A stretch of 64,000 nucleotides of DNA. Source: Theropithecus gelada (taxonomy: Eukaryota > Chordata > Mammalia > Primates > Cercopithecidae). The position numbers and the translations under genes were made by a program. Location: positions 163,917,427 through 163,981,426 of the forward strand of contig NC_037673.1 in NCBI RefSeq assembly GCF_003255815.1. The letters are read 5' to 3'. Shown here piece after piece: positions 57,264 through 64,000 of this stretch. Numbering within the stretch: position 1 is the first letter of the stretch; every line of letters starts with the position of its first letter. Under the pieces are notes generated by a model that saw only the letters and a list, made by a program, of their open reading frames with translations, was not told the origin of the DNA and made no database searches.

Positions 57264-57582
57264 TGAGACGGAGTCTCGCTCTGTCTCCCAGGCCGGAGTG
57301 CAGTGGCACGATCGCTCTGTCGCCCAGGCTGGAGTGCAGTGGCGCGATCTCGGCTCACTACAAGCTCCGCCTCCCGGGTTCACGCCATTCTCCTGCCTCA
57401 GCCTCCCAAGCAGCTGGGACTACAGTCTCCCGCCACCATGCCCGGCTAATTTTTTTGTATTTTTAGTAGAGATGGAGTTTCACCGTGTTAGCCAGGATGG
57501 TCTCGATCTCCAGACCTCGTGATTCGCCCGCCTCGGCCTCCCAAAGTGCTGGGATTACAGGCGTGAGCCACCGCGCCCGGCC
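57264..57582 (-). mobile_element. AluY, antisense, with an internal 36-bp tandem duplication
   Basis: CpG-rich antisense AluY ending 'ccaccgcgcccggcc'. Segment 57277-57312 is repeated at once as 57313-57348 (both start 'cgctctgtc' or 'cgctctgtct' and end 'cgat'). The two copies differ at three bases. The duplicated part lies near the 3' end of the right monomer. Confidence 0.95.
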
Positions 57583-57795
57583 AGCAATTTTCTAAGCCAC
57601 CAATTTAAAGATAGCCTTAAACAACTGTTCTGCCCCTGTGGAAACAGGAAGTGGATGCCTCAGGCAGTTCCTTGGGTTGCTGTGTTGGAAGGAATGAAAG
57701 TTTCTCAATTCTGCCGCAGTGAGACACAACTTTACCTCAGCAGTGCATATTTAGGGACAGTCATCGTTAGAAATTGAGTGGGAGCTTCCACATGG

Positions 57796-57817
57796 AAAAA
57801 AAAAAAAAAAAAAAAAA
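57796..57817 (+). repeat. poly-A run (22 A)
   Basis: 22 consecutive A bases with no recognisable retrotransposon upstream. Confidence 0.95.
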
Positions 57818-58006
57818 CGCTAGAATTTAAAGACCACCAAGAGTGCCTACATATTATTTATAAGACAAAGAAAGACCTGTGTTTTACAACAAGCATTCTT
57901 AACCCCGCACATTGTGAAAGTACAAATGGCCTAGCAAAGTCAGAATGATCGGGGTGAAGTATACGTTGGAAGACAAGAAATGTTCAACTTCGTGCTGGCT
58001 ATACCA

Positions 58007-58035
58007 TTAGTATGTACCATGGAAGTACATACTAA
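58007..58035. repeat. inverted repeat (11-bp arms, 7-nt loop)
   Basis: 'ttagtatgtac' followed by 'catggaa' and then 'gtacatactaa'; arms are perfectly complementary. Confidence 0.95.
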
Positions 58036-58939
58036 ATAAGGGGAAAATAAGAGAAATGCTAACTTAATGAAGCAAAATCATGACTTGTATTAGAAAGTGA
58101 TTAGCTGAGATCTGTGCAGTGAATAAAACAGGGCCGTGTTACAACTTGATTTGGTTGATGGGTTTCAGAAGGACTCGTAATTCATGTTCCAACTGGAGAA
58201 ATAACTTCAGCGAATGATGCAATATATCGTATTTTTGTTCAGGTGTTTTGACAGGAAGCAAACGATAGAATTGTGTGGAACTCTAATTGAGAGACGGATC
58301 TTAATGATGTTCATGCAGTCCAGCACTGGGATATAGTATGCTGATATTTCCTAGCAGAGAAAATGTTGTAGAATCTGCTGCTTCTGAAGATTTATAATTT
58401 GATAGCCTTTGTTTATGTAAGCAAGAAGTGTGATTAGTACTTCAAATAACTGCGTGTTCAAGATCTCTTTTGTTTGTTTATACAGAAAAGGGTGCAATTA
58501 TCTATTTAACTATATCATTAGAGAAAAATATATGGAAAAAACTTCTGTAGTCTTCAAAGATATTAATAACTTATATGTGTGATGCCATCTTATGAAAAGA
58601 CAGCCTTTATAAAATATGAAGAGTTTGAAGTATTGCTTTTCTTACTCAAAAGATTTAGAAGTGACCATCAAAACCATTAGATAGTTAGATAGCTTACCAA
58701 ACTGTGGAAAGTAGAACATTTTCTCCATAAAGTAGGACATTAAAATCAAAATTTAAAGCAATCTCTGTCTGAAAAAAAAAAAATGTGTTCAGTAAAAAGT
58801 TAAATCTGGTCATGTAAGCTCAGTATTAACGTAGAGAGGCTGGATTGAATCAAAACCAATTTGTCAGATAGTGAGATGAAACGCTAGCTATGAGTTCCAC
58901 TGGTTTTGCCTTCAGCCTTGTGGGGGAATGGTGGGGACA
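58036..58939. other. unassigned AT-rich sequence
   Basis: About 900 bp; nothing recognised. Confidence 0.45.
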
Positions 58940-59060
58940 TTTGATAGGAAGTCAGTCCTCTGGGTTCCAGCCCAGCTCTGCTGGGGGCATGAATTTGAGC
59001 AAGTCCCTTCATCTGTCCTGTCGCCTTTGTCCTCCTTTAGGAAATGCCAGTTTTGCATTA
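58940..59060 (+). mobile_element. MIR SINE (diverged)
   Basis: 'gtcctctgggttccagcccagctctgc', 'tttgagcaagtcccttcatctgtcc' and 'cctttaggaaatg' follow MIR order. Confidence 0.65.
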
Positions 59061-59472
59061 GATTGGAAGTTCTCAGCCTCTGTTCCCTGTAGCTTGGGAG
59101 ATGGGATGTATAGGTAAGAAGGAGGAAGATTCTAGAGGGTGCGGCTCATAGTCACTTTCTTCCCCCCATCTCCTGTACAGCAGCCGGGTTTTGGGTATCA
59201 AAAATCTGAAATAGTGTTACTTTACAGTTAAATCAATAGAAAGGTGTTCAGTTGATGTTGAAAACTATAGAATCTCCTTTCTAAAAAGGTAACTTTCATG
59301 ATCCTTCTCTTAATGATCTCAGTTTTTATACTCTTTAGTTTTTATTGACATCTCTGTCATGGGGCAGCTTATCTAGACAAGTTTATTGAAGGCAAATGAT
59401 AGTGATGACTACGGTGCTTTGCACACAGATTGTCAATAACAATCTGGTTGTTTGGGGAGCACTTAGAGATGT
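59061..59472. other. unassigned non-coding sequence
   Basis: About 410 bp; nothing recognised. Confidence 0.45.
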
Positions 59473-59492
59473 GGTTCACACATGTGTGAACC
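59473..59492. promoter_or_regulatory. perfect 20-bp palindrome, T-box-like
   Basis: 'ggttcacacatgtgtgaacc' is its own reverse complement. It contains two TCACAC half-sites facing each other, like the palindromic site bound by T-box proteins such as Brachyury, and a central CATGTG/CACATG E-box-type word. Binding is inferred from the word only. Confidence 0.5.
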
Positions 59493-59539
59493 TCGTCAGT
59501 GTAAGTTTTGTGCCATTTAACTGATAACATTTTGAAAAT

Positions 59540-59737
59540 TTATAATAGCTGAGGGTTATAAGCTCATAAGATGCTAGGCACAGAGCTAAGTACTTTACAT
59601 TTCTTACTAAATCCTCGAAAATAATATGGTCTCATTACCCATAGTTTCCAGATGAGGAAACTGAGTCTCAAGGAGAATTAACAACTTGCCCAAGGCCACG
59701 GGGTCAGCATATGACTGGCAGACCCTTAGGCCTTCAC
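59540..59737 (-). mobile_element. MIR SINE, antisense
   Basis: 'gctaggcacagagctaagtactttacatttcttactaaatcctc', 'cagatgaggaaactgagtctcaaggagaattaacaacttgcccaaggccac' are reversed MIR blocks in order. Confidence 0.87.
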
Positions 59738-60148
59738 ACATCACAGCACTCAGGGCAGCGAGGGAGTCCCAAGGGATCTTTGCTGAGACTTTTAGCCTGA
59801 GGTCAGCTTCTAAGTTGATTATGACTTAGTTATTACAAAAAGACATAATTTTCTTCAACGATCTTCATCCCAAGGAACAGTCTTTGTTCTCATCACTGCA
59901 GTTAGTTGCTTTTAAACCCTATTCGAACGTGGGTTGGATTCCTTAGTGGAGAGGACGAGAGGAACCACTTCAAGCTGAGAGCACAGTTGTTTCCAGATGT
60001 GGCCAGGGCCTCCTTAAAGGTTAGCGGGCTGGATAACCCAGCATTCTGGGCCTAGGGAACAAACACACCCACATAACATCATCCCACAGGGCAATCTGTA
60101 TCCTTTACTTTTTGCCATTCATCCAGTTTTGGGGTAGCTATGTTGTAT
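59738..60148. other. unassigned non-coding sequence
   Basis: About 410 bp; nothing recognised. Confidence 0.45.
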
Positions 60149-60164
60149 CATTGTGTGGTGTGTG

Positions 60165-60202
<38 letters not shown>
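60149..60202 (+). repeat. (GT)n microsatellite
   Basis: A GT-rich start followed by a long uninterrupted GT run of about 34 bp. Confidence 0.95.
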
Positions 60203-60204
<2 letters not shown>

Positions 60205-61499
60205 CTCTAATGCTACACTTCATTCATTCATTGCTGAGGGAAGTCCTGCTTCTTCCTGCACTGGAGCCCAATTCCTATTGCTTTTCTAATGTGTGCACTG
60301 GAGAGTGGGACTTCCCCTGTCCAGGCTCTGATCTACTGACCTGCACTGTGTTCTCTATCCATTGCTTCCATCTCAGACAGTGCTTTTCCTCCCAAGATAT
60401 CTGAGTTGGGTTGGACAAAGTCATTGGAAGTGACAGTCACTTAAAAAAAAAAGAAAGAAAGAAAAGTAGCAAAACACAGGAATGCATGTTCAGGGGAAGC
60501 CGTTGAGAGAAGCAGGTGGCTCTTGCCTCCTTGTGTTCTTGGATGAGACAACTGACTCTCCCCAAGCTGACTCCTTGCTTAGATGAACTGACTTAACTGT
60601 GAGGTCCTGCCAAAAGTTGTTTCACTAAGTGGTGCCTGGGGCTTTCACAAAGTGAAGTCACCTCTGCATGCCAAGCAGGGACTCTCCAGCTAGACACTGG
60701 GGGAATTTCATAGACTTCTCACTACTCCTCCAAAAGAGGAAGTTCCTGTCATCATCTTACCTTTACCATGCCAGGGTGCAGTTCATTCTGCCTGTGGCTA
60801 ATATGCCCAGCTCATCATGTGCTGTTGAGTATAGAGAAGGGAAATGGCAGACTGTGACTTGGAGAATTGTTCATTTTACTGAAGAGAAGACTTGAGGACA
60901 GAATCATTGCTCTACTTGGCTAAATCTGTGGTCTTCCTGTCTAGTGCTGTGGCTTCAATGGGGCACCAAGGAGCATTTGTGGAGTGAGCATGATTGCTCT
61001 CTATCCAGCTAGGAAGGTTAGTCATGTCACCAAATATTCCTTACTTCCCTTAACAGCCCATTCTAAATCAATCTTCCATGAATTTATCAAAATGTTTTTT
61101 GTATTGCCTCAACTTTGCTGCTTCCATGTCAATTTCCTCAACCCAGGGAGGCCACGTGAAGGGCATTTCCCAAACTGTTATCTGAACCTTCCTCCCTGGA
61201 GTGTCTTCTGCTCACTCCAGGGAAAGAGTCCTTTTCCCTGGGCTCATTTGCTGTGGTGGCCATATTTTGATGCTCTCTTGGCTTCTAATAGATGAGTTGG
61301 GACACGCCTCAAAGTGTTTTTCTTCCCTCTGAAAGAGGTTGAATCAGGGAAGAGAGGGGGAGAAATATATGTGGGAACAGTGTAATTGTATCCATGAGGA
61401 TTCTTAGTAATCAGGATGCCAGTGTGTGTTTTCCAGAGCCTAGAGCTGACATAAATAATGTAGCGTACCTCGCTTTGTGCAGGCTTGCTGAGGAATGCT
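60203..61499. other. unassigned non-coding sequence
   Basis: About 1.3 kb with no named repeat apart from a short A/(AAAG) run at about 60443-60465. The frames of 75-103 residues have no domain. Confidence 0.45.
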
Positions 61500-62050
61500 G
61501 ATGGAGAAAAAGCCAAACTGGGATCTGAAGCTCCCAGCTCCCGGCACAGCCTTTAAAATCCTTTTATTGAGTGGTACTTTTGAAACTGCAGCCAGGACCT
61601 TGGCGGGCTGGATGTGCCAGGGAGAAGCCAACAGAGGAGGAACTCCGGAGGAGGCTGCCTCGCTTGGCTTTTGGAGAATGAGAATCTGGTGCGGCCTGGA
61701 TGGCTCCAGCTAAGATTGGTTAATTTCATTTTGCATTCCTAATCCCACAAGGAATAGGACATCTCCTTCAAGGCCCTGAGAGCCGGGTAAGTGTATGCAG
61801 CTGTTGCTAACAAGATATGACTGGCCCCTCAAACATAGTTAAAAGCATCTTGCTAGCCTTTTAGAGCCTCTTGCCTTAATGGGAAGAGCCAAATGAGCTT
61901 TGCGGGACAACTAACCCCAAATGAAGTCCTGCAGCTTTAGCTCATTTAAAGGCAAAGCGTGCACTGGGGAGAGGGAGAGGGACCACAAACGCCACAGTTC
62001 ATTTGCAGGAAGGAAACAAATGTGTTCTCACGTGGGATTTTCACAGGAGG
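61500..62050. other. repeat-free block, candidate conserved non-coding element
   Basis: About 550 bp free of repeats that I can name, of mixed composition, for example 'gcagctttagctcatttaaag' type words near 61930. Candidate only; conservation cannot be judged from one sequence. Confidence 0.25.
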
Positions 62051-62299
62051 TCTGCCAAGCCAAATATCCAACTGAAACATCTTCCAGATTTTGATTTACA
62101 GTGCAACTTAAGCCTAGTCTTGGCCACAAATGATAGAAGTGAAGGAAAAGATGGGGAGTATGGGGAAGGAATAGAGGGATGTTAGAAATAATTCTCTGTT
62201 GTTGAAGATCTTCAGGGACAGGCTCTGGGCATTTAGTGAAAGAGACAGCGATTCCTTTGCCTATACTCTGGTGGCTTGGAAAAGGACCTCAGGGAACAT

Positions 62300-62322
62300 T
62301 TGTTTTGTTTTGTTTTGTTTTC
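62300..62322 (+). repeat. (TTTTG)n microsatellite
   Basis: Four to five TTTTG units. Confidence 0.93.
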
Positions 62323-63127
62323 CTTTTGATTAAGGCATTTGGGGTCTAGAAAAGAAGATTAAAGCAGGATCCGTTTAATTTATTTAGTTTGCCTCACAGA
62401 CATGAAGCTTCAGAATGGTAAGTGTCAATTACATTCCTACTGATTTCAGTAAACTAGCTGGGATAGGGTTCTCGCAGAGCAAGGTTCTGTTCAAATCCGG
62501 GCTGTTTTACAGTTTTCGGCCAGTGATAGGAGCTGCTGTGTAAACACAGAAAAAGCATAGATGACAAGTTTGATTGGGAAGGAAGGTTTTGTGTGACTCG
62601 TCCTTTTGCGGGATGGTTCTCTGTTGTTGTTGGTTTGACAATTATGGGATGTCCTTTGGAAACCATCTATAGCACACTTAAATTCACTTGACAAATGTAA
62701 ACATGATCCAATATTTATACCGTGGGAAAGGAGTATGTATTTTCCTCTTATTTTGCTACAGATTTGTTGTTTTCTTCTTTCTCCATTTAAAAATGGAGTG
62801 TTTTATAAAATAGTTTTTGGAAATTTTGTGTTATGTGATGTATTGCTATAAATGTATTATTACTAAGAACTCTACAAGTCCCTTTCAGTGATTTCATTGA
62901 ACTGGTAAGGAAAGGAGTACGTTTTTGTCTGAGTTTCATTCGATCCTCTCCCATTAGAGTCTGTGCTTTGCTTACCTACTGCGTTAAGTGGTTTCATCAG
63001 AAGTTTCATTCAGTAGTCCTAAACGCCCCACGTACTTCTCCCTGCTTGGACAAATGCCTTCCCAAATTAGCGTTGTGGTTTTTTCTTGTGAAGGAAAACT
63101 TTTATCTTCATGGATAAGGACAAAACA
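62323..63127. other. unassigned non-coding sequence
   Basis: About 800 bp; nothing recognised. Confidence 0.45.
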
Positions 63128-63183
63128 AGTTTTTTGTTTGTTTTTTCATTTTGTTTTTGTTTTTTTGTTTTTGTTTTTGTTTT
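63128..63183 (+). repeat. (TTTTTG)n-type low-complexity tract
   Basis: Irregular T runs separated by G. The frame at 62988-63185 ends in Phe/Leu repeats because of it. Confidence 0.9.
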
Positions 63184-63619
63184 AATTGGGGCAGGCCATA
63201 TTTAGTCTTTAGTCTGAAGAATCTGTTTGGACAGTTTTCCGGCAAGCCTTCCACTCTTTGGGAAACGGCATGCCCATCTGTGAAATGAGCTTGGGATTTG
63301 ATTTAAAAATGTAACACCCCCGCCCTCTCAGTCACATTGTGAATATTTGAAAGGAAAAAAAAATGATTGTAGAGGGTTAGCTAAGGGGTTGTCAATAAGC
63401 TGGTCTCCATAGGACTGAGTTTAAACATGTTTTAAGCATGCAAAATCTGGGTTGCTTGTTGGTTTCTATTTATAAGTGCATTAGAAGAAAGTATATCTTA
63501 AGTGCAGGGAAATACAATACTTCTAATAAACAAAACTTCGTTTTTATAACCTAAGAAGTGACCTGAAAGAATGTGAGGAATTGTTAGAAGGCTGTGGTTC
63601 TTGGGCGCAGAGTCACAGC
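63184..63619. other. unassigned non-coding sequence
   Basis: About 430 bp; nothing recognised. Confidence 0.45.
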
Positions 63620-63680
63620 TTCATGTTTAATTTAACAAAACATTAAACATTTCATGTTTAATTTAATGAAACATTAGAGC
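63620..63680 (+). repeat. 31-bp tandem duplication, two copies
   Basis: Two units start 'ttcatgtttaatttaa' at 63620 and 63651. They match at 25 of 31 bases, best in the first 26. Confidence 0.85.
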
Positions 63681-64000
63681 ACTAGGATTTGTCACCTTCA
63701 TGACAGAATGTCAGAACTGTGGGATAGTTTCAGAATATATGTTCTTTCTACAGAATTCACATATCGCACTGGAGATGTTTCACATCCAAAGGCCTTTTAC
63801 TTTTTTCTAGGGGTCTTTTTTTTTCTTCTCTAATAAAAGAAGGAGAAGCAAAAAAGCAAGTATAACAACAAAAACAACAACACATTAGGCATGCACTACT
63901 AGTCTAGCTAATTTTAGGGGGGCTATTAGCAGGCATTTAGGCAAATCTATTAACATTTAGCATCAGCACAAATGCAATTGCATTTCTACTTTTTGTGCTT
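63681..64000. other. unassigned non-coding sequence
   Basis: The last 320 bp hold AT-rich sequence with a short (AAC)n-like patch near 63868-63882; nothing else recognised. Confidence 0.45.

Noticed and set aside
57796..57817. poly-A run as the tail of a processed pseudogene
   Set aside because: No recognisable gene-derived or SINE sequence precedes the 22-A run and no target-site duplication is evident.
1..64000. bacterial, phage or mobile defence system
   Set aside because: The window has no operon-like gene packing, ribosome-binding sites or long frames; Alu, L1, MIR and LTR content shows it is primate nuclear DNA.

Overview
This is about 64 kb of mammalian nuclear DNA. The organism is a catarrhine primate and most likely an Old World monkey (macaque/baboon/guenon group). 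Thirteen full-length or near full-length Alu elements show it is primate. The lineage call rests on the youngest Alu (27625-27955), which has the cercopithecid AluYR-type diagnostic bases, a long pure A tail and a perfect 14-bp target-site duplication.

I find no protein-coding gene, rRNA, tRNA, CRISPR array or operon that I can support. All long ATG-initiated reading frames are short. They are either translations of repeats (Alu, L1, LTR) or cross microsatellites. No CpG-island promoter is visible; clusters of CpG occur only inside the young Alus. The window therefore looks like intergenic sequence or the inside of a very large intron. Which one cannot be decided without mapping.

Layout. 1-6.0 kb: mostly unassigned sequence with L2 remnants and one AluS. 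6.0-7.7 kb: an antisense L2 followed by an L1MB 3' end split by an Alu. 7.7-14.8 kb: mostly unassigned, with a MIR, an L2/MIR pair, two purine tracts and a repeat-free block (13.66-13.94 kb) that could be a conserved element. 14.9-22.6 kb: an Alu cluster (six elements, including two tandem pairs), L1M pieces, a hAT-type transposon and a local roughly 100-bp duplication. 22.6-24.2 kb: repeat-free and structurally the most interesting part, with an exon-like interval and two strong inverted repeats, one a perfect 22-bp palindrome. 24.4-33 kb: MIRs, the AluYR and long stretches of unassigned DNA. 33.6-48.9 kb: nested old repeats (MIR split by AluJ, MLT1A-type LTR split by AluY, MIR split by AluS), three MER5-like elements and a Tigger-like element. 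49-64 kb: a solo MST-type LTR with intact 5-bp duplications, a 5'-truncated L1PA, an AluY with an internal 36-bp duplication, microsatellites, a perfect 20-bp palindrome resembling a T-box site, and several repeat-free blocks.

No genes act together here. The readable history is one of successive insertions: L2/MIR first, then L1M, MER5, Tigger and MaLR LTRs, then AluJ, AluS, AluY and L1PA, and finally AluYR. Repeat family names come from recognition by eye, not from a database search, and the edges of old repeats are approximate.
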